A stretch of DNA of 64,000 nucleotides from Arabidopsis thaliana (Eukaryota; Streptophyta; Magnoliopsida; Brassicales; Brassicaceae): NCBI RefSeq assembly GCF_000001735.4, contig NC_003074.8:2976101-3040100 (forward strand), given 5' to 3'. Shown here one piece after another: positions 10,716 to 20,301 of this stretch (its first letter is position 1; every line of letters starts with the position of its first letter). The notes beneath the pieces were generated by a model. That model was not told where the DNA came from. It made no database searches and saw nothing but the letters and a program-made list of their open reading frames with translations. The position numbers and the translations under genes are program-made.

Positions 10716-11760
10716 CTACTCGCCAGGAACTTGGACGCCTTGCTTCATCTTCTCTTTCTTCATCTTCTTCTTAGAAACGGGTTTCTTCTTCCTCGGAGGT
10801 AAATTCTTCTGTGCGTATGTGTAAAGGATGAAGTTTCCTACAAGGAATGTCAGTAGCAACCCTCCTATTACAAGAAGGACGATCAGTCCCGGGTTTAGCC
10901 CTTTGCTTTCGATTTTTCCCTGTTCATTGTGTTCTTATTAGTAACATATATTGAAATCTAGATGCAAGAAGAAACAAGAAGATTTGAGAAATATAATATA
11001 TGAAACTTGAAAGGACAGAACACAAGGTATACTAACTAGCTTCTCAATCTTATTGGCCCGTAAGACAGAACACAAGGTATACTAACTACCAAAGACCATT
11101 ACTGCAAGAGTTTGGTTAAGTGACAGATTACTGCAGATTAACTAACACTGACAAGCACGAATATCATGAAACGAATACCACAAGTTATAATATCCATAGA
11201 TTGTACAATTTGGGAATGTATAAACCATCATATTCGTTATTCACCATGAACCTTAAACTCTGAAACAGCCAAAAATGAAAAAACTTGACATTCCATGGCA
11301 AGATCAAGATGAAAGTGATGAAGTTAACCAAAGTCCTCAAACTCAAAATGTATGAAATTCTAAAGAAAAAACAAAACTTTACCGATCCAATTGTGCTAGG
11401 TCCTAACCCATGCTAAATTTCAGAGAATTTGATCATCCATCGTTAAGAAGCGTTACAACAATCATACACGTATTGACCAAAATGCTCGAACATAAACAAA
11501 AAAAGCTCGCAATCGCAAATCTTAAACCGGAACATCATGCATCAAAACCAGAAGATCAGACTCAAGCAACACATAAGATTACGAGCCACGCGTGAAAGAG
11601 TAGCAAACGATTGTAGGAAAGCAGAATTGAGACAGAGTCAAACGCAGATCTAGCGATTCATCGTGAGTAACGAAAAATTTGATCTCAGACAAGGAAACAC
11701 AGGTAGACAAAGAGAGATATTCAGAGAGGGGACAGAACTTACATCAAATTCTGCGGCCAT
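10716..11760 (-). CDS. S1FA3: S1FA-like small protein with one membrane-like segment
   Basis: Two coding exons on the minus strand: 11760-11743 (only MAAEFD) and 10919-10716; 73 residues. After a short polar N-terminus comes a strongly hydrophobic stretch of about 25 residues ([20 protein letters not shown] and on), then a very basic tail ([20 protein letters not shown]). The family is named after spinach S1Fa, described as a DNA-binding factor for a negative promoter element, with the basic tail as the presumed DNA-binding and nuclear signal. What the sequence itself shows is a single-span tail-anchor-like layout, so the transcription-factor label deserves caution. The 823-base intron dwarfs the coding sequence. 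Confidence 0.93.
11014..11088. repeat. Exact 25-base direct repeat in the S1FA-like intron
   Basis: The 25 bases at 11014-11038 recur without change at 11064-11088, a 50-base period. The repeat begins gacagaacacaaggtatact. The intervening bases are not repeated. This is a recent local duplication inside the intron. Confidence 0.85.
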
Positions 11761-13514
11761 GGCGGCGTTTCGGAGCTACGAGGTTATCAGCACCGCTCGC
11801 CGGAGAAAATATAGACAGCTTGAAGACGAGTTTTGCCAAGAAAAGACTCATAGCCATAAGTAACAGCAAGGTTGGTCAATGGGGTTACTTTGCAAATTAT
11901 AAACTATAGGATTTGTTTCTATCTTCGATTTTGGCATGCATTTTACTTCTACAACTGATCAACCCCGCTTGACAATTGAAATTTATTTCTCTTTGATTTT
12001 GGCAAATCATTTTAATTGTAGTACTAAGTACCAACCAATCCTACTTGACAAATGAATATTTTTAAATGTATTTTCAACCCTTTTAATTTGGTATATTTTA
12101 AAAAAACTTTATATTATCAATTCAAATTTGAATGATATCGTTTGGTTAAAATAAAATAAAATTTAATGTGATATTAGACTACTAGTAAAACGAAAATATA
12201 GCAAAATAATAAAATGGTTGACCCATTTGGAATAAACATTTTTATGGTTAAATAATTGAAAATATGCAAAATGATAACAAATCAATTATACAATTCAATA
12301 AAATTATTATATCATAGAAATAATTTATTCTCAAACAAAACAAAAAATTCTCATATGCAATTATTAAATTAGAGATTTTTCATCAAAAGTAAATACTTGT
12401 AAATATAATTCAAGATCCACCTTGTTTCAAAATGCATTTGAAATACCATCTCAAAATATTTGTATGACTTTGAACTGTTATTCACTTGATCTATTAAAAC
12501 GGACACATATGTTTTCACTATAATACACAATTCATAAGTCTTCAACATTACTTAAAAATCGTCTTTCATAACTTTACTTAATATTGTTTTTGGAAACTTT
12601 TTTTGTGTGATGTTTTTTACTTTAATAATCGATTGATTTGTTTAGTTTATAAGAATGTTTTTTGTGATGTTTTAAGTTTTCAAAAACAACATGGAAGACA
12701 GGAATACTAACTTTATAGTGAATTCGGTGTTGGTCCCGACCCCTTCACCATGGTCATGTTCAAACCGGATTTTGCAAGACTAGATATGGATACTAATATT
12801 GATAATGACACAATTTCTCTAATGATCTACATCCTCGTGGAAATCTTGTTTTTTAAAATAATAATGAAAAATTATTTATCAAATGCTTATAATCGTTTCA
12901 TTCTTTTGGATTCAATGCCATTAAAAATCATTCGACAATTTCTTTTTGGTAACTTCTTGATGTCATACTACATAATCATAGTTGATGAGTTTGTACAAAA
13001 CTTGAATAGTTTGATATCGTTATTAGAAGTAACACATGTAACAATCTTGGAGATATAAAAATGAATATAAAAAGTGTATTTTGTAAAATATTTTTAAGAT
13101 TATTATTGTGACGAAATTATTTTTGTATAAAAAGGTTTAGAATTTGATAGATAGCGTTAATATCATAAAACGCAAAGTATTATATTATTGATCACACCAT
13201 TAGAGTGAGTAAATACATATTTGAAAGAAAAAATTAAGAATGTTCAGACTAAAAAGAAAAGGAAAAATGTTTTGGCTTCCGGATAAATGTTGGGGTCAAT
13301 ATTAAAGAAATAAAAGGTGTGGGTGCTGATACGGAAATTAGTTTACAGGCTGTAATTTTTCTTTCAGGCTCTCTCTCTTTCGTCGCCGAACCAGTTCCAG
13401 AAAGGCTGTAGCGATTCAAAATTTCACAAATTAAAGTCTTCTTCCTCTCCGAATCAGAGATTGTCTCCTTCTTAGCTCAGATCTGGGAGCTTCTTGTGAT
13501 AGATTTGGAAGAAG
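11761..13514. other. AT-rich spacer upstream of S1FA-like gene and SYP71
   Basis: The S1FA-like gene (-) and SYP71 (+) diverge across 1.75 kb. About 11761-11870 is S1FA-like leader and promoter. From about 12050 to 13300 the sequence is very AT-rich. An ATG-initiated frame of 102 codons at 12750-13058 (+) has AT-driven composition and no family features, so I do not call it a gene. About 13370-13514 is CT-rich and is the likely SYP71 5' UTR. Confidence 0.5.
11914..12060. repeat. Diverged tandem duplication, about 70-75 bp unit
   Basis: 11914-11983 and 11984-12060 align loosely: both run from a tttct...gattttggc start through tttta...ac and a cttgacaa block to an AT-rich end. The copies have several substitutions and small indels, so the duplication is old. 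Confidence 0.45.
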
Positions 13515-15254
13515 ATGACTGTGATCGATATTCTGACTAGAGTTGACTCGATCTGTAAGAAGTACGACAAGTACGATGTCGACAAACAGCGGGAGGCCAA
13601 TATCTCCGGCGATGATGCCTTTGCTCGTCTCTATGGAGCTTTCGAAACCCAAATCGAGACCGCTCTCGAGGTAATTATTTCTCTTCTTTCTGTTTGCATC
13701 ACAATGTTGAACATAGAGTTTGATATTTTTCCGGTCCGGACTTAAATGGATGCATGAGTCCAATTCAGTCAAAAAACTTGAAAATAGGTCGCGATTAGTC
13801 CTGATTTTGTATACTGTGATCGAGTTTTCGTGATGGGAATGAAAATCTTTTTGAATGCTTTACCAGTTTCTAGTTTGAGAATATTTTGAGGTTCATGAAA
13901 ATTTTCGATTTGCAGAAAGCTGAACTTGTTACGAAGGAGAAAAACAGGGCTGCTGCTGTTGCAATGAATGCTGAGATCCGCCGGACCAAGGCACGATTGT
14001 CAGAGGAAGTTCCCAAGTTGCAAAGACTTGCTGTCAAGCGGGTTAGCTTCCTTACATTGCTTCTAGTTATATCAGTAGCTTGGTTGAGGTTATATGATTG
14101 TTTTGAAGGATTTAACTTTTTCAGACTCGGTAACAATCTATACATTGTTAGGTTAAGGGCCTTACAACCGAAGAGCTTGCTGCGAGAAATGATTTGGTGC
14201 TCGCTCTTCCAGCCAGGATTGAAGCCATACCTGATGGGACAGCAGGTGGCCCTAAAAGCACTAGTGCTTGGACTCCCTCCTCAACAACATCTCGTCCTGA
14301 TATCAAATTTGATTCAGGTGATTCAAATGAAGTAGCTTTGTTTGTCTCTTGTAGATTGTACTATAATGTTCGGCTTATCTCAAAATCATATGAGCTGTTA
14401 ATCTCATTTTCTGTCTACGAGCAACCTGAAGTTCAATATCACTGAGTGACCTCTATTGTGAATGTTAGATGGGCGTTTTGACGATGATTACTTTCAAGAA
14501 TCAAATGAATCTAGCCAATTCAGGCAGGAGTATGAGATGCGGAAAATAAAACAGGCAAGTCATGTTCTTATCTTGTTGCATTCTACTCTTCTGTTTCATG
14601 TAAACTCTGGTGGTTATATATATGACTTGTCTACTTGAGTATAAATCAGGAACAAGGTCTTGACATGATCTCCGAAGGGTTAGATGCTTTGAAGAACATG
14701 GCTTCTGATATGAACGAGGTGAGTTTGTTTAAGTAAAGTTGTTAACACACTTCCCTTATTCGGTACTTGAGCTGATGATGATCCATGTCACGACTCTTAC
14801 AGGAACTGGATAGACAAGTTCCACTGATGGATGAAATCGACACAAAGGTAGAAGACACCACCCAAACTCCATTTCCTTTCTCTGTGTTGGTTAGTTGTAA
14901 TCTGAACTTTCTGAACTTGCTCACAGGTGGACAGAGCAACCTCCGATCTTAAGAACACCAATGTTAGACTTAAAGATACCGTGAACCAGGTAATTTAAGT
15001 TTGGAATCTATTTCTTGGACTCTCAGCCACATAGGTCTGTTCTTGATACCTAATATAAAAGCATTGTCTTTTGTTTACAGCTGAGATCTAGCCGGAACTT
15101 CTGTATCGATATTGTTTTGTTGTGTATTGTTCTGGGTATCGCTGCATACTTATACAAGTAAGTTTCTCTCATACGTTTCGATTATAGTTATTCACTCTGA
15201 AAAAACTTGTTTAACGAGACAAACATTTGTTCTCTGTGCAGTGTACTGAAGTAA
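13515..15254 (+). CDS. SYP71: Qc-SNARE syntaxin SYP71
   Basis: Nine coding exons: 13515-13670, 13916-14041, 14152-14317, 14469-14554, 14650-14718, 14803-14847, 14927-14989, 15081-15157, 15242-15254; 266 residues. The N-terminal half is helical (MTVIDILTRVDSICKKYDKY). The SNARE helix runs about residues 170-240 (EGLDALKNMASDMNEELDRQ onward), with the central Gln expected of a Qc-SNARE, followed by a C-terminal anchor (DIVLLCIVLGIAAYLY) and a three-residue tail. SYP7 proteins are plant-specific and act at the ER and plasma membrane; SYP71 is known in the cytokinetic KNOLLE SNARE complex. The intron after exon 4 begins with GC (CAG|GCAAGT at 14554/14555), and only this join keeps the known sequence. 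Confidence 0.97.
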
Positions 15255-15717
15255 TGAGATGAACCCTACGAAAGGACCCATTAGTACTTATCACCCGAGT
15301 CAATATCCAGTGTGTGCTTGTGTCTTACTCTTCTTCTCTGATATTTCTACGAGAGTTTCTTCTTAATGTCAAGAATATTCAAGTCTTATCTTCCTGCATC
15401 GACTTTTCTCCATGTTGTTCGTGTGCATAGATTCATCTGTCAAAATGTGCGTCAAACTAATTGATTGCTGTGTCTGCGGCAGTGTGCTATTATTTTCCAG
15501 CCAAAATATGATTTTTTATTTATTTTAAAAGCAAGCCAAATTTTAATTTCAAAGATCAGTGACAGATCCTGAGCAAACAGAATTAACAATCAAGACACTG
15601 AAATTAAAATCTCATCGTAATGTCCTCGAAATATATCTACAGCCACAGGGAAGAAAAAGAAGAAGCAACGATGGCCACTTGGCGATCCTCGTCCTGGAAC
15701 CCGAATTACCAGATTAG
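15255..15717. other. SYP71 3' UTR and spacer
   Basis: The SYP71 3' UTR lies here. About 15600-15717 is the sequence that would lie just downstream of the F-box pseudogene. No gene is seen. Confidence 0.5.
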
Positions 15718-15748
15718 ATGACCAATCTGTTGTCACATCTCTAAATAG
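15718..15748. repeat. 31-base direct duplicate of 16777-16807
   Basis: The 31 bases here match 16777-16807 with one difference (g versus c near the middle). The source copy lies just downstream of the stop of the RING-CH gene, in its 3' flank. This copy sits at the broken 3' end of the F-box pseudogene, directly beside the inverted F-box fragment. Confidence 0.9.
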
Positions 15749-15753
15749 TTTGA

Positions 15754-15800
15754 TTCGATCTCTCCTAGCTTCACCAGAGCTTTCGATCTCTCCTAGCTTC
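15754..15800. repeat. Inverted copies of the pseudogene's own F-box segment
   Basis: 15754-15783 is the reverse complement of 16288-16317, the part encoding [10 protein letters not shown] in the F-box pseudogene. A second, overlapping partial copy follows at 15778-15800. In the plus direction it therefore reads [10 protein letters not shown] then a partial repeat, facing the original. It lies about 0.5 kb from its source and forms the abnormal 3' end of the pseudogene. Confidence 0.88.
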
Positions 15801-16469
15801 CATATAATGATATTTTGTCTCTCTGCAATGGATAGGCTCAGGATCCCAAACTTGTGTTTTTATGTCCAACTTGAACACCTCGACAGATTTCGTCATGGAG
15901 TTCCTATCTGGGGAATTTCCTGCTACATCAATCTTTCCATAAAGGACGCCAGCAGAAGCATCATAGAGCTCCACCGGAAAGCTTGCAGCTTCGCGCCACG
16001 TGTGAGACCGGCAATCCAGAATCGAGACGCTCGAGGAGCAAGCTCTTAACTTGAACCTATCTTGGCTTACCCCATTGTTGTAGATATCAGAGCCAACCGC
16101 ACGAGACTCGAAAATCGTACATTAGGAGAATGCGGGATTGGGACTCTAGCCAAAGCATAACCACTCTCCTTACCGGTTATGGTTTTATCAAGTTTCCGGC
16201 AGAGGGTGAACCAGTTTAGACCATTTTCCATATCGAAGCAAACATAGAGACAACTCTCTGTGCGGCCCAACTGTGACCTTACCTTGTAAAGCTCTGGTGA
16301 AGCTAGGAGAGATCGAAAGCTCTTGGAGACGAGTGAGAGACTCATAGTACAATCTTGGGATGCATGCGACGATGTGCATTAGAAAATCATAGGGAATTGA
16401 CGGATTATGAGTCAATTCCGGCGTCGACGACAGCTGCTTCTGCTTCTTCTTCGTAATCGTCTTCTTCAT
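15771..16469 (-). pseudogene. F-box/kelch pseudogene with cancelling frameshifts
   Basis: The minus strand from ATG 16469 encodes an F-box start ([20 protein letters not shown]). It is then out of frame after a 2-base deletion near 16343, judged against the intact paralogue at 63.1-64.0 kb. The middle part ([20 protein letters not shown] through the CLYVC and WFTLCRK blocks) lies in another frame. A 1-base deletion near 16100 returns the sequence to the first frame, where SILDCRSHTWRE and a kelch-like segment continue to a stop at 15771-15773. The last residues (EARRDRKLW) are encoded by an inverted copy of the F-box itself, so the kelch C-terminus of the paralogue is missing. Gene models may splice around the breaks. 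I judge it non-functional, or at most making a truncated product. Confidence 0.82.
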
Positions 16470-16874
16470 CTTTCCGGCGTTGACATTGACACACAGGAGA
16501 CAAATAAAATCAGGGAATTTAGTTACATATTTGGCGGTGGCGGACAACGCATTAATTTTAAAACTTGTTGGGCTTTATGGGCCGTAGCGAATTTGCAAGA
16601 CTTTATAAAAGCCCAATAGTTTAATATACTAAAAGATACAAAACTTCTTCTTTTTGTTTTTCTTTAAGAAAACAACAGATGATATACATACACTCACACT
16701 CACACTCACATTCACACACAAAAGAGACCCCCAAAAATCGAGCCTTAATCTCGTCAACTACCACTACTTAACTCACATGACCAATCTGTTCTCACATCTC
16801 TAAATAGATGGATCTCCATCGAGATCATAGACCACTACTGGAACATATGATTAGTATTGACGGACCTCTGGCTT
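16470..16874. promoter_or_regulatory. Spacer between F-box pseudogene and RING-CH gene
   Basis: Two TGGGC-type elements lie near 16567-16580 and a GCCCA near 16611, in what was the pseudogene promoter. From about 16680 a CACTCA-rich run and the 3' UTR of the minus-strand RING-CH gene follow. Bases 16777-16807 are the source of the 31-base duplicate at 15718. Confidence 0.45.
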
Positions 16875-19351
16875 TCAGTTTCTTGATCCAGAAATGTTCT
16901 GATCTGTTGTCTCAACCAGTGGTTGATCCACTTGACTACTGCTTGGAAGTTCAGCTGTCCTATTGCTTCTCCTCCATTTCGAAAACTCGACTATACCTGT
17001 TGTACCGCTCATGGTGAGTCCAAACCCAACGATAGTGGCTAAGAGAATGGCCACAACCGGCTGCATGCGAACCTGCACAAGTATAACCGACATAGACTGA
17101 GAGTTAGAATACGAAACAGAGTGTCTTGTTCTGTTCTTAACAGATAAAAAAACTCTCACCAATGTGAAGAAAATGTGAGAGAAAAAAACAACAAGACCGA
17201 ACTGAGTTGTAGCGTAAATCCAGACATATCTCTTCGGCACTGCACATCGATGACCACATAATCAATTAATCTGATAGCTTGTGTACTCAGAACTATTGGG
17301 AGGCAAAACTTTTTGAGGGTGAACTGTTTACTGTAATCATTTCTTACCCATTGTTGTTGCCGTCATCGAAGCAAAAAGACCAAGAACGCACGAGAATGGT
17401 AAAGAAACTGCAATGGCGCCAGATTGCATTTTTGTAAGCTGTAAAAAGTATTAAGAACAAGACGATGTTACAAAAGCTTTATACTAACAAGTGTAAGAGT
17501 AAACAATTCACTAAATCTTACCAGAAGCTGCTCGAGAAAACAGAAGTATGCAAGCATGCTTACAATCACAAGAATTGGAACATCCTGCCATAAACTGAGA
17601 GGACGAGAACCGGTCAATAATATACATAACAATTTGAATTTTTTTCAAGAGGTATGGTTTAGACTATGACTTGCCTGTAGTGTGCAGCCTCGGCGTCTGG
17701 AGCTCCAATACTACCCCGAGAATTCTGCATGCGAAGAAGGGTCACAGGGAGATTCTGAACCTCTTGCTTGCACACATCACATGTTCTGTTTCCTTTAATG
17801 GTGAACCATTTGATTGTACATTCTTTGTGGGCAAGAGCTAGTTCCCCTCTACACAAACATTCCATCTTGAAGGCTTCTGAATCTTCTCCCAATTCTACAA
17901 GGCAGATTCTACACACAGCTTCTTCTTCAGGAACATCTTCAGCTCCATCAACATTCGCGTCTGAAACATTTCACTAATATAAGGCACAGGGTTTGTTACA
18001 AGGATATAATCACAAAAATATCAAACTTTCATGTCTTTTTGGCTTTAAAAATCAAATGAAAAAATACAATTTCTAACCGTTAAGTTTAATAGTATTTCTG
18101 GTTGGAGACATGTTTGGAGTTGGAATCACCCGGAAAACACCTAATTGCCTTTGACTTCCATCTTTGTTGAATGCTGGGACAGAGCGTGAACGGTGGATAG
18201 GCAGTGGAGGCCCTTTTTTCTGTTGGGAAAACATTTTTATAAAAATAATTGGTCAAACCAACAATGAAGTGAAGCAGAAGATAACCTAGTTAGCTAAACT
18301 TATTTTACAAGCACAATGCATCACTTAAGATTACTCTACTGAGACCAAGGTGAAGTACGAGACAATAAAATGTCCCTTGCCAATGAGATAACAGCACAAA
18401 CCACAATAGAATTCACATGAGAACCTAAATGAAACGATCCGTCAAGTTACTCACCGTGGAAGTAACTAGATCAACGGCAAATCTCCCGTGAGTGGACTCA
18501 GGATTTGAGTGAGCTATAGGGGTTACAGGAAGAGACTCAGTTTTCTTCAATCTTGGAGTTAAAATATTAGTGAGAGTCCATGTAGACCTGTCCCTGCCAT
18601 TTCCTGAAGAAGGGGAGGACACAAAGCCCAAATCCGCGGCTTTCTCGATATCCACATTATCGTTATTGCTGTTCCGGTTCTTAAAGCTTAACTTGGGGAT
18701 TAGATTCTTCAGGCTATTAGGTTTGTTTCTTGAAGAAGAAGAAGTAGAAGAAGAAGGACTCAAGGATGCACCACGTTGTCCGACTCTAGGGCTGGACATT
18801 GGAGAAAAGTTGACTCTTTTGGCAACAGGACTTGAAGTTAAAGATGCATTTCGTCTAAAAAGATCATCTCTTGTAGTATCTTCAGGTGTTGTTGATGGTA
18901 AATCTAACACAAGACCTCGCCTCCATAGGTCTCGGCCCGGTGATGATAGCTCTTGTCCTTGTGCAATCTCAGCAGAATTTCCATCCTGCAAACACCAAAG
19001 AAAGATTAATTTCAAATCCAATTTCTCAGATTCCAAAAAAACAAAAGGCATGATCTTTGACAAATAACTTAAAAGCCTAATCTTTTATCAAGAGACTCGA
19101 CTTAAACAATCTACTAAACCCCTAAACCCTAAAATCATGGAAGATTGATGAAATTCTGAGGATAACCAACAAAATCAAAACCATGAGCAAAATAAAAAAA
19201 GAAAGAAATTTATAAACAATATCAATATCAATGGAAGATAGATTGAAACAAGATTGGAATGGAATTAACGAGAGACCCTTTGCAGAGGAGAATGATTATG
19301 TTGGTGAGACACATGATGTTCTTCTTCTTTGCGAGCTTTATCATCCATCAT
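16875..19351 (-). CDS. RING-CH (MARCH-like) membrane E3 ligase family protein
   Basis: Coding exons on the minus strand: 19351-19277, 18985-18455, 18219-18078, 17960-17675, 17594-17522, 17438-17348, 17239-17160, 17072-16875; 491 residues. A Ser-rich N-terminal half precedes a C4HC3 RING-CH finger from about residue 266: [37 protein letters not shown]. Four hydrophobic segments follow ([74 protein letters not shown]), then a short polar tail. This is the plan of membrane-bound RINGv proteins that ubiquitinate membrane cargo; the substrate is unknown. Intron 4 must use a GC donor (AG|GCAAGT, 17675/17674) and the acceptor before 17594 to give the family's WQDVP sequence. A GT-AG alternative, 17671/17584, is also in frame and two residues shorter. 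Confidence 0.92.
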
Positions 19352-20301
19352 CGAGCTCCCAGAGAATAGAAAAGCAGAGGAGAAGAAGAATCTCTAACAA
19401 ACAATGAAAATCAGAAGAAAAATTTGATAATTAGCAGGAGAAAAATTGTAGAAAAGAAACGGCAGGAACCCTTTGGAGGTAAAAGACAAGTCCCTCTTTC
19501 TGGGTTCCTGAAATTGAGATATCTGATCGATCATACAAATTTCAATTCTTTTTGAGATTATATCACAATGTCCCATTTTCTCGGCCTAAATTTGGTCCGT
19601 TTATTTGTCCTTATTATTATATTAAATACTTGTTTATTACAGCCTCGTATTTGTATGTTTTGTCTACGGCAAGCATTTTAAATTTAAACAAAGAGAGAGA
19701 CACAGATATGAGATGATTTTTTGGATCTGTCTCTCTCTTTTTTGGGATCATTTTTTAACCAAACTACGAGTCACAGATATGAGATGATTGATGTTTTAAC
19801 GAAGCTGTGAACCGAATTTTCCAAAACATTGAAATTACACAAGTATGATGAACCTATTGTTTACGAAACCGGAAAACTCGGGCTTAGGGCCCAATAGTAG
19901 AGGCGGATAAAAAGAAATGCAGGCCCATTTGACCACAAAACGTTGGAGATTGCCCCTTTTAAATAAGAAACGAAGGGGTCAGCTATATAATTGAATGTCA
20001 TGTTGCCGCTACTATATCTCGTGTTTTCCATGTTTAAGTTTCTGTCTTATTGCAACTAAAATGGCTTCACCTGCCACTGCAACTTCCGGTTGAGCAACTA
20101 GCTAAGTAAGAAACTGCCTACTTTGTTGTTGTATCTAATGAAGAATGTTTCAAGTATTGTGTCATTATGACTCCAAATGATTTCGTAATCTCTATATTAT
20201 GAATTGACAATCACACATTTTGTTGTTAACATACAAGGATCAAACATGCATATACTACTAATATTTCGATGGCATTTCAATCCATACTCGGCCGTGTTTA
20301 G
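19352..20301. promoter_or_regulatory. Promoter of RING-CH gene; 3' flank of LOG2
   Basis: Site II elements in RING-CH orientation (TGGGCC on the minus strand) lie at 19888-19893 and 19922-19927. About 19352-19560 is likely leader. The LOG2 3' UTR should occupy the end near 20301. A telomere-like stretch (ccctaaaccctaaaa) sits at about 19119-19133 inside the first intron of the RING-CH gene. Confidence 0.45.
19691..19789. repeat. Short direct and inverted repeats
   Basis: The 18-base word cacagatatgagatgatt occurs at about 19701-19718 and again at about 19772-19789. Within the interval agagagagacacagat is closely followed by its near reverse complement atctgtctctctctt, which could form a small hairpin. 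I see no gene link. Confidence 0.6.

Noticed and set aside
12750..13058. 102-codon ATG frame in AT-rich spacer
   Set aside because: Composition is Ile/Leu/Asn-rich as expected from AT-rich DNA. There is no leader, splice context or recognisable motif.
15750..16049. 99-codon plus-strand frame beginning with F-box-like residues
   Set aside because: The F-box-like residues come from the inverted fragment at 15754-15800 and the rest is antisense to the kelch part of the pseudogene.
17584..17671. GT-AG reading of RING-CH intron 4 as the main junction
   Set aside because: It is in frame but drops the Trp of the conserved WQDVP block and gives 489 residues. The GC-AG junction restores the family sequence and 491 residues, so I used that and list this one as an alternative.
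18570..19067. 165-codon open frame on the plus strand
   Set aside because: Antisense shadow of exon 2 of the RING-CH gene, whose splicing and domains are consistent on the minus strand.
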